In this document: piece by piece, positions 9,260 through 18,684 of the stretch
Layout of the letters: each line of letters opens with the position of its first letter
Position numbering within the stretch: position 1 is the first letter of the stretch
Assembly: GCF_004681965.1 (NCBI RefSeq)
Contig: NZ_SMLL01000010.1
Span: 1-64,000, forward strand
Origin: Ramlibacter rhizophilus
Lineage (GTDB): Bacteria; Pseudomonadota; Gammaproteobacteria; Burkholderiales; Burkholderiaceae_C
DNA: 64,000 nt
Reading direction: 5' to 3'
The notes under the pieces: model-generated
What the model saw: only the letters and a program-made list of their open reading frames with translations
What the model was told of the DNA's origin: nothing
Database searches by the model: none
Program-made: the position numbers and the translations under genes

Positions 9260-10495
9260 TCAGATCACCTTGCGTTCCTTGAGTTCATCGATGCGTCCGC
9301 GCTCCCAGCCCAGCACCTCCCGCAATACCTCGGTGGTGTGCTGGCCCAGCAGGGGCGGAGGACGGTCCTTGCGCACCGGTGTCGCACCGAGCTTGAGCGG
9401 GCTGGCCACCAGGCGCAGCCCGGGCTGCAGCGGATGCGTCCAGGCGTCCACCATGCCGCGGGCGTTCACGTGCGGATCGTCGAACACCTCGGCCAGGTTG
9501 TTGATGGCCCCGCAGGGCACCTTGGCCTGCTCCAGTGCCGCCAGCCAGTCGGCCTTGGCGCGCTGCTTCATGACGGTGGCCAGCTGCGGCACCAGCGTGG
9601 CGCGGTGGCGCACGCGGTCCTCATTGCGCGCATAGCTCGGATCGCGCGCCAGTTCCGGGCAGCCGGCCAGCTCGCAGAAGCGCCCGAACTGGCCGTCGTT
9701 GCCCACGGCCAGGATGATGTGGTCGGGCGAGCCGTCGGCCTGCGGCGCCACCTCGAACACCTGGTAGGGGACGATGTTCTGGTGCGCGTTGCCGGCCCGT
9801 CCGGGCACCTTGCCGCTGACCAGGTAATTGGCGCCCAGGTTGGCGAGCATGGCCACCTGCGAGTCCAGCAGCGCCATGTCCAGGTGCTGTCCTTCGCCCG
9901 TGCGCTCCGCGTGCCGCAGGGCCGCGAGGATGGCGACCGTGGCGTTCAGCCCGGTGAAGAGGTCGGCCACCGCGACGCCGACCTTCTGCGGCCCGCCGCC
10001 CAGGTCGTCACGCTCGCCCGTGATGCTCATGAGGCCACCCATGCCCTGCACCGCGTAGTCGTAGCCCGCGCGCTCCCGGTAGGGGCCGGTCTGGCCGAAG
10101 CCGGTGATGCTGCAATACACCAGGCGCGGGTTGACGGACCGCAGCGACGCCCAGTCCAGGCCGTAGCGCTGCATGTCGCCGACCTTGAAGTTCTCCACGA
10201 AGACGTCGCAGCGCGCCACCAGCTCGCGCACCAGCGCCTGGCCTTCGGGCGCCGCGATGTCGCAGGTGAGCGAGCGCTTGTTGCGGTTGGTGCCGAGGAA
10301 GTAGGCCGCCTCGCGGGTGTCCTGGCCCTGCGCGTCGGGCATGAAGGGCGGGCCCCAGGCGCGGGTGTCGTCGCCCGCGCCGGGGCGCTCGATCTTGATC
10401 ACGTCGGCGCCGAGATCGGCCAGGGTCTGCGTGCACCAGGGACCGGCGAGGACCCGTGACAGGTCCAGAACGCGAATGCCATCCAGGGAGTTCAT
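9260..10495 (-). CDS. CaiB/BaiF family CoA-transferase (class III)
   Basis: This 411-residue protein begins MNSLDGIRVLDLSRVLAGPW, the standard N-terminus of the family, with the nucleotide/CoA region ADVIKIERPGAGDDTR. The catalytic aspartate of class III transferases aligns with D178 in VGVAVADLFTG. Such enzymes move CoA between carboxylic acids (formyl-, succinyl- or similar); the substrate cannot be told here. In-frame ATGs at 10504 and 10510 are alternative starts. It is divergent from the MFS gene, 43 bases away, and translationally abuts the hydrolase. Confidence 0.92.
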   Translation of the reverse strand: MNSLDGIRVLDLSRVLAGPWCTQTLADLGADVIKIERPGAGDDTRAWGPPFMPDAQGQDTREAAYFLGTNRNKRSLTCDIAAPEGQALVRELVARCDVFVENFKVGDMQRYGLDWASLRSVNPRLVYCSITGFGQTGPYRERAGYDYAVQGMGGLMSITGERDDLGGGPQKVGVAVADLFTGLNATVAILAALRHAERTGEGQHLDMALLDSQVAMLANLGANYLVSGKVPGRAGNAHQNIVPYQVFEVAPQADGSPDHIILAVGNDGQFGRFCELAGCPELARDPSYARNEDRVRHRATLVPQLATVMKQRAKADWLAALEQAKVPCGAINNLAEVFDDPHVNARGMVDAWTHPLQPGLRLVASPLKLGATPVRKDRPPPLLGQHTTEVLREVLGWERGRIDELKERKVI

Positions 10496-10538
10496 GCCCG
10501 GCATTGTCATGCAGCCCGCGCTTCGATAATGCCGAGAT

Positions 10539-11747
10539 ATGGTGCTGTCCCGCCGCGACGCGGTCCTGGTCTTCCTGGTCTTCGCGTTCACGTATTTCTT
10601 CGCCGCCCTCGTCCGTGCCGTGACGGCGACCCTGGCTCCGACCCTCACCGCCGAGTTCGAGCTGCACGCACGCGACCTCGGACTGCTGGGGGGCGGCTAC
10701 TTCATCGGCTTCGCCGCGACGCAGCTGCCGCTGGGCCGCTGGCTCGACGCGCACGGTCCGCGCAACGTCCTGGTCGGCTTCCTCGGCGTCGCCGCGGTCG
10801 GCTGCCTTGCGTTTTCCCTGGCCTCGGATTTCACCTACCTGCTGGCGGCCCGTGTGCTGTGCGGCGTGGGCCTGGGCGCCTGCCTCATGGCGCCCCTGAC
10901 CGGCTTCCGCCGCTGGCTGTCGCCCCAGATGCAGCTGCGCGCCAACTCCTGGATGCTGATGACGGGCTCGCTCGGCATGGTGGCCTCCACGCTGCCGGTG
11001 CAGTGGCTGGTGCCCCGGGTGGGCTGGCGGCCGGTGTTCTGGGTGCTGGCGGCGCTGCTCGTGGTCTGCATGGTCCTGATCGCGCTGCGCGTGCCGCGCT
11101 GGTCCGAGCGTGGCGCGGCGCCGGCGCAGGGCAGCTACCGCGAAGTCTGGCGTCACCCCTATTTCCGCCGCATGGCGCCCGTCGGTTTCTTCAGCTACGG
11201 CGGCATGCTGGCCATGCAGACGCTCTGGATCGGGCCGTGGCTGGTGCGGGTGGCGGGCCACGAGCCGCTGGAGTCCGCGAGCGGGCTGTTCGTCATCAAC
11301 GTGTCCATGCTCGTGGCCTTCTGGAGCTGGGGTTTGTTCAATCCGCGCCTGGCCGCCAGCGGCTGGAACACGGACCGGCTCATCACCTGGGGCATGCCGC
11401 TGAGCTTCGTGGCGATGGGTGCCATCATCACGGCCGGGCCCGCCGCCGGAGCCGGCGCCTGGGCGTTCTTCTGCGTGACTTCCACCTTCCTCTCGCTGGC
11501 CCAGCCGGCGGTCGGGATGGCGTTTGCGCCGGCGCTGGCCGGACGGGCGCTGTCGGCCTACAACCTGGTCATCTTCGCCGGCGTGTTCGCGGTGCAGTGG
11601 GGCGTGGGCCTGCTGATCGACGGCTTCGAGCGGCTCGGCCTGTCCGAGGTGAGTCGCTTTCGCGCCGCACTGGCGGTCTTCCTCGCCTGCAGCATCGGCG
11701 CCTGGGTGTTCTTCGTCCGCCGCGCACCAGATAATCCCCGCCAATGA
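10539..11747 (+). CDS. MFS transporter
   Basis: This 402-residue membrane protein has about 12 hydrophobic segments. The first-half motif-A region is present as GRWLDAHGPRNVLVGF (loop 2-3), characteristic of major facilitator permeases. No substrate can be assigned. It shares a 43-base divergent intergenic with the CoA-transferase gene, which may point to an organic-acid substrate (inference). Its stop overlaps the start of the EIIA gene by four bases (ATGA), so it is coupled to the PTS genes. Confidence 0.9.
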   Translation: MVLSRRDAVLVFLVFAFTYFFAALVRAVTATLAPTLTAEFELHARDLGLLGGGYFIGFAATQLPLGRWLDAHGPRNVLVGFLGVAAVGCLAFSLASDFTYLLAARVLCGVGLGACLMAPLTGFRRWLSPQMQLRANSWMLMTGSLGMVASTLPVQWLVPRVGWRPVFWVLAALLVVCMVLIALRVPRWSERGAAPAQGSYREVWRHPYFRRMAPVGFFSYGGMLAMQTLWIGPWLVRVAGHEPLESASGLFVINVSMLVAFWSWGLFNPRLAASGWNTDRLITWGMPLSFVAMGAIITAGPAAGAGAWAFFCVTSTFLSLAQPAVGMAFAPALAGRALSAYNLVIFAGVFAVQWGVGLLIDGFERLGLSEVSRFRAALAVFLACSIGAWVFFVRRAPDNPRQ

Positions 11748-12199
11748 ACGCCATCCTGATCATTGCGCACGCGCCGCTCGCGCACGCGCTGCGCGAGTGC
11801 GCGCTGCACGTCTTTCCCGACTGCGCGGCGCAGGTGGCGGCGATCGACGTGCAACCCAACCTGTCCCCGGAAGAAACGCTGGCGACGGCGCGCATCGCGC
11901 TGGAGCAGCTGATGCACGTGCCCCAGGTTCGCGGCGTTCTCGTGCTCACCGACATCTTCGGCGCCACCCCCAGCAACGTGGCCCAGAAGCTGGTGGACGG
12001 CGCGCGATCGCGCCTGGTCACCGGCGTGAACCTCCCCATGCTGCTGCGCAGCGTGAGCTACCGGCACGAGCCGCTCGAGGCCCTGGTGGCCCGGGCCGTG
12101 ACCGGGGGGACGCAAGGCGTGATGCAGGTGGCCAACGTGGCGCCGCAGAACCAGACGCTTCGAAAACATGATCAAGAACACGACCAGCATCAGCAATAA
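11744..12199 (+). CDS. PTS EIIA component, mannose (Man) family
   Basis: This 151-residue protein starts MNAILIIAHAPLA with the phosphorylatable His9 and has the EIIA-Man motif VLTDIFGATPSNVA (residues about 66-79). It accepts phosphate from HPr. There are no EIIB, EIIC or EIID genes nearby, so it probably acts as a regulatory phosphoprotein, as known for betaproteobacteria, rather than in sugar uptake. The C-terminal 20 residues (HDQEHDQHQQ-type) overlap the HPr gene and look like unconstrained sequence. Confidence 0.92.
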   Translation: MNAILIIAHAPLAHALRECALHVFPDCAAQVAAIDVQPNLSPEETLATARIALEQLMHVPQVRGVLVLTDIFGATPSNVAQKLVDGARSRLVTGVNLPMLLRSVSYRHEPLEALVARAVTGGTQGVMQVANVAPQNQTLRKHDQEHDQHQQ

Positions 12200-12437
12200 G
12201 CTCGGACTGCATGCGCGCGCCTCGGCCAAGCTCACCAAACTGGCGGGTGCCTATCCCTGCGAGGTCTGGCTCGCCAAGGGCGAGCGGCGGGTCAACGCCA
12301 AGAGCATCATGGGCGTGATGATGCTGGCGGCCGGCCTGGGCAGCGAGGTGACGGTGGAAACCGACGGTCCGCGCGAGCAGGAGGCCATGGACGCGCTGCT
12401 GGCGCTCATCCACGACAAGTTCGGCGAAGGCGAATGA
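12168..12437 (+). CDS. ptsH: Phosphocarrier protein HPr
   Basis: This 89-residue protein has the active-site motif LGLHARAS (His15) and a Ser46 in KSIMGVMML, the site phosphorylated by HPr kinase where that enzyme exists. HPr relays phosphate from EI to EIIA. It overlaps the EIIA gene by 32 bases in another frame, and ptsI follows after 13 bases. Confidence 0.96.
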   Translation: MIKNTTSISNKLGLHARASAKLTKLAGAYPCEVWLAKGERRVNAKSIMGVMMLAAGLGSEVTVETDGPREQEAMDALLALIHDKFGEGE

Positions 12438-12450
12438 AGCGGACCGCCCC

Positions 12451-14214
12451 ATGACCTTCGCCATCCACGGACTTCCGGTCGCACGCGGCATTGCCATCGG
12501 GCGCGCCGTGATCATGGCCGGCCGCGTCGACGTGGCGCACTACTTCATTGAGGCCTCGCAGGTGGAGGAGGAGATCGCCCGCCTGCGCAGCGCGCGCGAT
12601 GCCGTGGCCGACGAGATCCGGCGGCTGCAGCAGACCATCGTGGCCATGGGGCCGAAGGAGGCTCCGCACGAGCTCACCGCGCTCCTTGACGTGCACCTCA
12701 TGCTGCTGCAGGACCAGGACCTCATCGACGGCGTGCGGCACTGGATCACCGAGCGCCTCTACAACGCCGAGTGGGCCCTCACCACGCAGCTCGAAGCCCT
12801 CTCGCGCCAGTTCGACGAGATGGAGGACGAGTACCTGCGCGAGCGCAAGGCGGACCTGGAGCAGGTGGCCGAACGCGTGCTCCGCTACATGAAAGGCGTG
12901 GCCTCGCCAGTGGCGGCGCCGCCGCGTCGCGCCTCGCAGGGCCGCCAGCAGGACCTGCTGCTCGAAGGCACGGTGGACGTGCCGCTGGTGCTGATCGCGC
13001 ACGACCTGTCGCCGGCCGACATGCTGCAGTTCAAGCAGAGCGTCTTCGCCGGCTTCGTCACCGATGTGGGCGGCCGCAACTCGCACACCGCCATCGTCGC
13101 GCGCAGCATGGACATTCCCGCGGTGGTGGGTTCGCGCAGCGCCAGTCACCTGGTGCGCCAGGACGACTGGGTCATCATCGACGGCGACGCCGGCGTGGTG
13201 ATCGTCGATCCCTCGCCCATCATCCTGGCCGAGTACGGGTTCAAGCAGCGCCAGGCCGAACTGGAGCGCGGGCGCCTCTCCCGCCTGCGCCACACGCCGG
13301 CCGTGACGCTGGACGGGCAGAAGATCGAGCTGCTGGCCAACATCGAGCAGCCCGAGGACGCTGCCGGCGCGCTGGCCGCCGGCGCGGTCGGTGTCGGCCT
13401 GTTCCGCAGCGAATTCATGTTCATGGGCCGGCAGGGCCACCTGCCGGACGAGGAGGAGCAGTACCTGGCCTACCGGCGCGCGGTGGACGGCATGCAGGGC
13501 CTGCCGGTGACCATCCGCACCATCGACGTGGGGGCCGACAAGCCGCTGGACGACACGCGCCGCGACGCGGCCCACCTCAATCCGGCGCTGGGCCTGCGCG
13601 CCATCCGCTGGAGCCTGGCCGAGCCGGCCATGTTCCTCACCCAGCTGCGCGCCATCCTGCGCGCGGCCGCCTACGGCAAGGTGAACATGCTGATCCCGAT
13701 GCTCGCGCACGTGAGCGAGATACGGCAGACCCTCTCGCTGATCGACTACGCCCGCTCCGAGCTCGACGGCCGCGGCGTCGCCCACGGGCCGGTGGACATC
13801 GGCGCCATGATCGAGATCCCGGCGGCGGCCCTCACGCTCAAGACCTTCCTCAAGTACTTCGACTTCCTCTCCATCGGCACCAACGACCTGACGCAGTACA
13901 CCCTCGCCATCGACCGCGCGGACGAGTCGGTGGCGCATCTGTACGACCCCTGCCACCCGGCGGTGCTGCGCCTGGTGGCGCAGACCATCGCCGAGGGCGC
14001 GGCGCAGGGCAAGCCGGTCAGCGTCTGCGGCGAGATGGCGGGCGACACGGCGCTGACCCGCCTGCTGCTGGGCCTGGGCCTGCGCAGCTTCTCCATGCAC
14101 CCGGCGCAGATCCTGGCGGTCAAGCAGGAAGTGCTGCGCTCGGATGCGGCGCGGCTCGCGCCCTGGGCGCAGCGCGTGCTGGAAGCCGAGGAGCCGTCGC
14201 AGCTGCTGGACTGA
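12451..14214 (+). CDS. ptsI: Phosphoenolpyruvate-protein phosphotransferase (EI)
   Basis: This 587-residue protein has the swivelling phosphohistidine domain motif GGRNSHTAIVAR (His212) and the PEP-binding TIM-barrel with FRSEFMFMGR, IGTNDLTQY and VCGEMAG, containing the catalytic Cys526. It autophosphorylates from PEP and passes the phosphate to HPr. It ends the MFS-EIIA-HPr-EI plus-strand unit and converges on the DMT permease gene with ten bases between them. Confidence 0.96.
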   Translation: MTFAIHGLPVARGIAIGRAVIMAGRVDVAHYFIEASQVEEEIARLRSARDAVADEIRRLQQTIVAMGPKEAPHELTALLDVHLMLLQDQDLIDGVRHWITERLYNAEWALTTQLEALSRQFDEMEDEYLRERKADLEQVAERVLRYMKGVASPVAAPPRRASQGRQQDLLLEGTVDVPLVLIAHDLSPADMLQFKQSVFAGFVTDVGGRNSHTAIVARSMDIPAVVGSRSASHLVRQDDWVIIDGDAGVVIVDPSPIILAEYGFKQRQAELERGRLSRLRHTPAVTLDGQKIELLANIEQPEDAAGALAAGAVGVGLFRSEFMFMGRQGHLPDEEEQYLAYRRAVDGMQGLPVTIRTIDVGADKPLDDTRRDAAHLNPALGLRAIRWSLAEPAMFLTQLRAILRAAAYGKVNMLIPMLAHVSEIRQTLSLIDYARSELDGRGVAHGPVDIGAMIEIPAAALTLKTFLKYFDFLSIGTNDLTQYTLAIDRADESVAHLYDPCHPAVLRLVAQTIAEGAAQGKPVSVCGEMAGDTALTRLLLGLGLRSFSMHPAQILAVKQEVLRSDAARLAPWAQRVLEAEEPSQLLD

Positions 14215-14224
14215 ATCTGTCGGG

Positions 14225-15091
14225 TCAGGCCGCGCCGGGCTGCGCACCGGCCGCCTCGGGGCGGCTCGCGCGTGTTCCGAGCACGGCCGCACCAATCACC
14301 AGGATGGCCGCCAGCGCCACCGAGGCGCTCGGGCTGCGCCCGGTGGCCAGCAGCAGGCAGGCGGTGGAGGCCAGTGGCGTGAGGTAGCTCAGGATGCCGA
14401 TCTGCCGGGCGTCGCCCGACTTCAGCGCCTTGTCCCACAGGAGGAAGGCCGCGCCGAGCGGGCCCAGCCCCATCAGGGCCAGCAGCAGGCCGTCGCGCGG
14501 GGTGAGTGTGGCCGGCGCTTCCAGCACGGCATGGCAGGCCAGGGACAGCAGTCCCGAGACCAGGCCGAAGAGGCCCACGGCGGCCGTCGGGAACGGCGGC
14601 ACGCGCCGGGTGGCCAGCGAGTAGCTGGCCCAGATGAACGCCGAGCCCAGCGCCGGCACGTAGCCCCAGGACCAGGCGCCCGCCACCGTGCCCGCACCGC
14701 CCAGGATGGCGATGGCCGCGCCGGTGAATCCCAGTACGGCGGCCACCCCGTGCGCGAGCCGCAGCCGCATGCCGGGCAGGAACAGCGGCGAAAGCACCAC
14801 GATCAGCAGGGGCCAGAGGTAATTGACGAGGTTGGCCTCCACCGGCGGCGCGGTGCGCAGGGCGATGAACAGCAGGAAGTGGAAGCCGAACAGGCCATAG
14901 ACGCCCAGGGCCAGCGTGCGCAGGGGCACGCGCCAGTGCCGCAGCAGTGGCCAGGTCGGCACGCTGCCGATCACCAGGGCGATGCCGGTCAGGAGAAAAG
15001 GGGGCAGGTGCGCAAGCTGCAGGCCCAGCGTGGCCAGCAGCGACCACAGCGCGATGGCGCCCAGCGCATGCAGGTTGGGCCCGGACAGCAT
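14225..15091 (-). CDS. DMT superfamily permease (EamA-type)
   Basis: The 288-residue protein from ATG 15091 has about ten hydrophobic segments arranged as two EamA repeats, the second starting around SWGYVPALGSAFIWASYSL. The family exports small metabolites, often amino acids or amines; nothing shows the substrate. The open frame continues upstream into lipA, but the ATG at 15091, 26 bases after the lipA stop, is the sensible start. It is the last gene of the lipoate-gene run. Confidence 0.85.
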   Translation of the reverse strand: MLSGPNLHALGAIALWSLLATLGLQLAHLPPFLLTGIALVIGSVPTWPLLRHWRVPLRTLALGVYGLFGFHFLLFIALRTAPPVEANLVNYLWPLLIVVLSPLFLPGMRLRLAHGVAAVLGFTGAAIAILGGAGTVAGAWSWGYVPALGSAFIWASYSLATRRVPPFPTAAVGLFGLVSGLLSLACHAVLEAPATLTPRDGLLLALMGLGPLGAAFLLWDKALKSGDARQIGILSYLTPLASTACLLLATGRSPSASVALAAILVIGAAVLGTRASRPEAAGAQPGAA

Positions 15092-15116
15092 GCCTGGCGC
15101 GGGGCCGCGGCGCGGC

Positions 15117-16100
15117 TCAGGCCACGCCCGCCGCGTGGGCCTGCTGGTCCGCGTGGTAGCTCGAGCGGACCATGGCGCCCACGGCGGCATGGCTGAAGCC
15201 CATGGCGTAGGCCTCCTGCTCGAACATCTTGAAGGTGTCCGGGTGCACGTAGCGCCGCACCGGGAGGTGCGAGCTGCTCGGGGCCAGGTATTGGCCGATG
15301 GTGAGCATGTCGATGTCGTGGGCCCGCATGTCACGCATGACCTGCAGGATCTCCTCGTCGGTCTCGCCCAGGCCGACCATCAGGCCGCTCTTGGTCGGCA
15401 CCTGCGGATGCAGGGCCTTGAACTTGCGCAGCAGCTGCAGGCTGAAGGCGTAGTCGGAGCCCGGGCGCGCCTCGCGGTACAGGCGCGGCACGGTCTCCAG
15501 GTTGTGGTTCATCACGTCCGGCGGCGCGGCCCGCAGGATCTCCAGCGCGCGGTCGTCGCGGCCGCGGAAGTCCGGCACCAGGATCTCGATGGTGGTGGCC
15601 GGCGAAAGCTCTCGCGTGCGCCGGATGCAGTCGACGAAATGCTGGCTGCCGCCGTCGCGCAGGTCGTCCCGGTCCACGCTGGTGATGACCACGTACTTGA
15701 GGCCGAGCCGGGCGATGGTGCGGGCCAGGTTCTCGGGCTCCTGCGCATCCAGGGGGTCGGGCCGGCCATGGCCCACGTCGCAGAAGGGGCAGCGGCGCGT
15801 GCACTTGTCGCCCATGATCATGAAGGTGGCCGTGCCCTTGCCGAAGCATTCGCCGATGTTGGGGCAGGACGCTTCCTCGCACACCGTGTGCAGGTGGCTT
15901 TCGCGCAGGATCTGCTTGATCTCGTAGAAGCGCGTGGTGGGCGAGCCCGCGCGCACGCGGATCCAGTCGGGCTTCTTCAGCACCTCGGCCTGCTCGACCT
16001 TCACCGGAATGCGCGACAGCTTGGCCGCGGCCTTCTGCTTGGCCGAGGGGTTGTAGGTATCGAGGCCTTGGGCCTCGCGGACGACAGGGTTCGAGCTCAT
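15117..16100 (-). CDS. lipA: Lipoyl synthase
   Basis: This 327-residue radical-SAM enzyme has both clusters: the auxiliary cluster cysteines C74, C79 and C85 in [12 protein letters not shown], and the SAM cluster CTRRCPFC (C100, C104, C107). The C-terminal RSSYHA motif supplies the serine ligand of the auxiliary cluster. It inserts two sulfurs into octanoyl-protein to make lipoyl groups of the 2-oxoacid dehydrogenases and the glycine cleavage system. It lies 12 bases after lipB, its pathway partner. Confidence 0.98.
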   Translation of the reverse strand: MSSNPVVREAQGLDTYNPSAKQKAAAKLSRIPVKVEQAEVLKKPDWIRVRAGSPTTRFYEIKQILRESHLHTVCEEASCPNIGECFGKGTATFMIMGDKCTRRCPFCDVGHGRPDPLDAQEPENLARTIARLGLKYVVITSVDRDDLRDGGSQHFVDCIRRTRELSPATTIEILVPDFRGRDDRALEILRAAPPDVMNHNLETVPRLYREARPGSDYAFSLQLLRKFKALHPQVPTKSGLMVGLGETDEEILQVMRDMRAHDIDMLTIGQYLAPSSSHLPVRRYVHPDTFKMFEQEAYAMGFSHAAVGAMVRSSYHADQQAHAAGVA

Positions 16101-16112
16101 GGGCGGAGGAGT

Positions 16113-16781
16113 TCAGGCGGCGAGCAAACCCTCGAGCTTCTGGCCCAGCAGGTGCGCCGCCTCGTGCCAGGGGGTGGAGACGCCGATTGTAGAAAGGTCG
16201 ACCGTCCGCAGGCCGGCGTAGCCGCACGGGTCGATGCGCGAGAAGGGTTCCAGGTCCATGGCCACGTTCAGCGCCACGCCGTGGTAGCTGCAGTGGCGGC
16301 TGACCTTCACGCCCAGCGCGGCGATCTTGCCCAGGCCGCGGAACGGGTCGTGAGGGTGGGCCGGCCCGGCCAGGGCCTGGTGCGAGAACGGATCGTCCAG
16401 GCGCACGTAGATGCCCGGCGCGCCGGCCACGCGGTGGCCGGTCACGCCGTAGTGGGCCAGGGTGCGCAGCACGGCCTCTTCGATGCGATAGACGAATTCC
16501 TTGACGAAGTAGCCCGCGCGGCGCAGGTCCACCAGGGGATAGGCCACCACCTGGCCGGGACCGTGGAACGTGACCTGTCCGCCCCGGTTGGTCTGCACCA
16601 CCGGGATGGCGCCCGCGGCCAGCACGTGCTCGGCGCGCCCGGCCAGCCCCTGGGTATAGACGGGCGGGTGCTCGCACAGCCAGAGCTCGTCGGGCGTGGC
16701 CTCGTCGCGGGACGCCGTGAAGGCCTGCATGGCCTCGTAGGTCGGCAGGTACTCGACGCGGCCGAGCAGGCGCCGCTGCAT
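16113..16781 (-). CDS. lipB: Octanoyl-[ACP]:protein octanoyltransferase
   Basis: This 222-residue protein carries the LipB signature [13 protein letters not shown] (residues 65-77) and the catalytic Lys152/Cys164 pair in [18 protein letters not shown]. It transfers octanoate from acyl-carrier protein to lipoyl domains, the substrate that LipA then sulfurates. The reading frame is open upstream through DUF493, but the ATG at 16781, two bases after the DUF493 stop, fits the family start. Confidence 0.96.
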   Translation of the reverse strand: MQRRLLGRVEYLPTYEAMQAFTASRDEATPDELWLCEHPPVYTQGLAGRAEHVLAAGAIPVVQTNRGGQVTFHGPGQVVAYPLVDLRRAGYFVKEFVYRIEEAVLRTLAHYGVTGHRVAGAPGIYVRLDDPFSHQALAGPAHPHDPFRGLGKIAALGVKVSRHCSYHGVALNVAMDLEPFSRIDPCGYAGLRTVDLSTIGVSTPWHEAAHLLGQKLEGLLAA

Positions 16782-16783
16782 CG

Positions 16784-17071
16784 TCAGAGCACGACCTTGA
16801 CCAGCGGATGCGTGGACAAGGTGCGATAGAGCTCGTCCAGCTGCTCGCGGCTGGTGGCCGTCACCGTGATGGTGATGCCCAGGTAGTTGCCGCCGCGGCT
16901 GTCCCGCAGCTCCACGCTGGCGGGGTCGAACTGCGGGTCGAAGTGGCCGGCCACCATGGTGATGGCCTCGACGAAGCCTTCCACCTTGGCGCCCATCACC
17001 TTGATGGGGAAACGGCAGGGGTACTCGATCAGCGAATCGGTGCGCGTGTTCGGGGAGGTGGGCGTAGTCAT
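16784..17071 (-). CDS. DUF493 (YbeD-like) protein
   Basis: This 95-residue protein has the family core [13 protein letters not shown] and the ACT-like beta-alpha-beta pattern ending [14 protein letters not shown]. YbeD homologues sit beside lipB in many proteobacteria; the molecular role is unknown, and an ACT-like regulatory fold is reported for the E. coli protein. The ATG at 17071 overlaps the transaminase TGA by four bases, and lipB follows at once. Confidence 0.92.
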   Translation of the reverse strand: MTTPTSPNTRTDSLIEYPCRFPIKVMGAKVEGFVEAITMVAGHFDPQFDPASVELRDSRGGNYLGITITVTATSREQLDELYRTLSTHPLVKVVL

Positions 17072-17943
17072 GAAGGTGTGCCGGACTGCTTGGCGCGCTG
17101 GTAGAGCGCGTACAGCTTGTCGTAGATGGGGCCGGGCCGCCCGCTTCCAATGGCCTGCCCGTCCAGCCGCGTGACGGCCAGTACCTCGCGCGTGGCGGAG
17201 GACAGGAAAACCTCGTCGGCGCGGAACACCTCCGAGAGGCTGATGCGCCGCAGCTCGAAGGCGATGCCGGCCTCGCGGCACAGCGATTCGATGAGGCCGT
17301 AGCGGATGCCTTCGAGCAGCAGGTGGTCGGGCGGCGGGCCCATCACGGTGCCGCCCCGCACGATCCATACGTTGGAGGCGGCCGCCTCGCTCAGGTAGCC
17401 ATGGCGGAACATGATCGTCTCGGCCGCGCCGGCGTCCACGCTGATCTGCCGCGCCATGACGGAGCCCAGCAGGCTCGTGCTCTTGATGTTGGCCTTCTCC
17501 CAGCGGAAGTCCGCTGCGGTGACGCAGCGCACGCCGTCGCGGCGGGCGGGCTCGGGCACCGGGTTGAAGCGGCTCACCATGGCGAACACGGTCGGCTCGA
17601 TGTCCTTGGGCATGGCGTGGTCGCGCAATGCGACACCCCGGGTCACCTGCAGGTAGGCAAGCAGGTCGCGCTCGTCCGGAAGGGAGCGTGCCAGCCGCTC
17701 GATGACCGACAGCCATTCCTCCGGCGGGAGGGGGCTGGGGATCCGGACGGCGGCCAGGCTGCGCCGCAGGCGCGCCATGTGCTCGGCGAACCGGAACGGC
17801 CGGCCTCCATAGAGCGGCACCACCTCGTACACGCCGTCGCCGAAGATGAAGCCGCGGTCCATCACGCTCACGCGTGCTTCGGACAGCACCGTGAACTCCC
17901 CGTCCAGGAAACAGGGCAGCGGCGGCAGGTCCGTGGCTTTCAC
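17068..17943 (-). CDS. Class IV aminotransferase, D-amino-acid transaminase-like
   Basis: This 291-residue fold-type IV PLP enzyme has the PLP lysine in [10 protein letters not shown] (K154), the phosphate-binding [13 protein letters not shown] strand and [12 protein letters not shown] near the N-terminus. It most resembles D-alanine transaminase, although branched-chain or aminodeoxychorismate activities are possible in this family. It starts with GTG (17943) overlapping the TGA of the DUF2062 gene by four bases. Longer ATG starts lie inside that gene and were rejected. It is linked to DUF493-lipB-lipA, a frequent betaproteobacterial order. Confidence 0.88.
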   Translation of the reverse strand: MKATDLPPLPCFLDGEFTVLSEARVSVMDRGFIFGDGVYEVVPLYGGRPFRFAEHMARLRRSLAAVRIPSPLPPEEWLSVIERLARSLPDERDLLAYLQVTRGVALRDHAMPKDIEPTVFAMVSRFNPVPEPARRDGVRCVTAADFRWEKANIKSTSLLGSVMARQISVDAGAAETIMFRHGYLSEAAASNVWIVRGGTVMGPPPDHLLLEGIRYGLIESLCREAGIAFELRRISLSEVFRADEVFLSSATREVLAVTRLDGQAIGSGRPGPIYDKLYALYQRAKQSGTPS

Positions 17944-18518
17944 AGGTCGCGGCCTCGGCGACGCAGGCGCCGCTGGCGCAGGTGCAGCACGACCCGCAGC
18001 CGCCACGCCAGCTTGATCAGGGCATAGGAGCCCAGGGAGAACATCACCGCGAGCAGGCCCATGCCCAGGACCACCGGCGTGCCCACGTCCTGCATCCAGG
18101 TCAGAAGGCTCGTGCCCTGGCGCGGCATGACCAGCGGCGGCGCGCTCACGAACAGGGTTCCGATGCGGTAGGACAGCCACAGCCAGAAGCCCAGCGTGAG
18201 CGGGTTGGTGATCAGCGTGGCGGCGACGGACAGCGGGATGTTGGCCCGCCACCAGATGCAGTGGGCCACCGCGATGGGGATCTGTCCGAGCGGCATCACG
18301 AAGGCCCAGAAGAAGCCGATGGCGACGCCGCGCGCCACGGATTCGTGCTGCAGGTGCCACAGCCACGGCGCGAGCACGTGGCGGGCGAGCGGGCGCAGCA
18401 TGGGATGTCCCGCGAGGACGTCGCGCTCCGGCATGCGCTTGCCCAGCGAGTGCCGCATGCGGCGCCACAGGCTTCTCTCGGAGTTGCGGTGGGGATGGCG
18501 GGACGCGTGACGGCTCAT
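17940..18518 (-). CDS. DUF2062 membrane protein
   Basis: This 192-residue protein has a basic N-terminus followed by the DUF2062 region (residues about 55-170) with the motif GFFWAFVMPLGQIP and ITNPLTLGFWLW, and three or four membrane helices. The family is of unknown function and often lies near cell-envelope genes. The start at 18518 (MSRHASRHPHRN) is preferred over an upstream ATG at 18581 because the extra residues are low-complexity. It heads the minus-strand run and is divergent from atpI. Confidence 0.82.
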   Translation of the reverse strand: MSRHASRHPHRNSERSLWRRMRHSLGKRMPERDVLAGHPMLRPLARHVLAPWLWHLQHESVARGVAIGFFWAFVMPLGQIPIAVAHCIWWRANIPLSVAATLITNPLTLGFWLWLSYRIGTLFVSAPPLVMPRQGTSLLTWMQDVGTPVVLGMGLLAVMFSLGSYALIKLAWRLRVVLHLRQRRLRRRGRDL

Positions 18519-18618
18519 GGCTTCGGCATTGTGGCGCGCGGCGAGGGTCCGCGCGCGGGCAGGGGGATGCTGCATGAGCAAGGACCGCTGAGCTGGCGGA
18601 ACCGCCGGGGTTTCTCCC

Positions 18619-18624
18619 TATAAT
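18619..18624 (+). promoter_or_regulatory. -10 element of the atp operon promoter
   Basis: A consensus TATAAT lies about 60 bases before atpI in the only intergenic gap (18519-18684) upstream of the operon. No good -35 is visible at 16-18 bases upstream (GCGGAA region), so the promoter may depend on an activator or on the GC-rich context. The flanks CCCTATAATCG are the same as at the rplC promoter. Confidence 0.55.
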
Positions 18625-18684
18625 CGGAGGCTTTGTGAAATTCAGGGCCCTGCTGCGCGGCAGAGCGCCTCACGAGAAGACCAG

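Noticed and set aside
7808-10459. 883-residue plus-strand frame over the kinase-like, hydrolase and CoA-transferase genes
   Set aside because: The opposite strand has clear catalytic motifs in three families; this frame has none and is a GC artefact.
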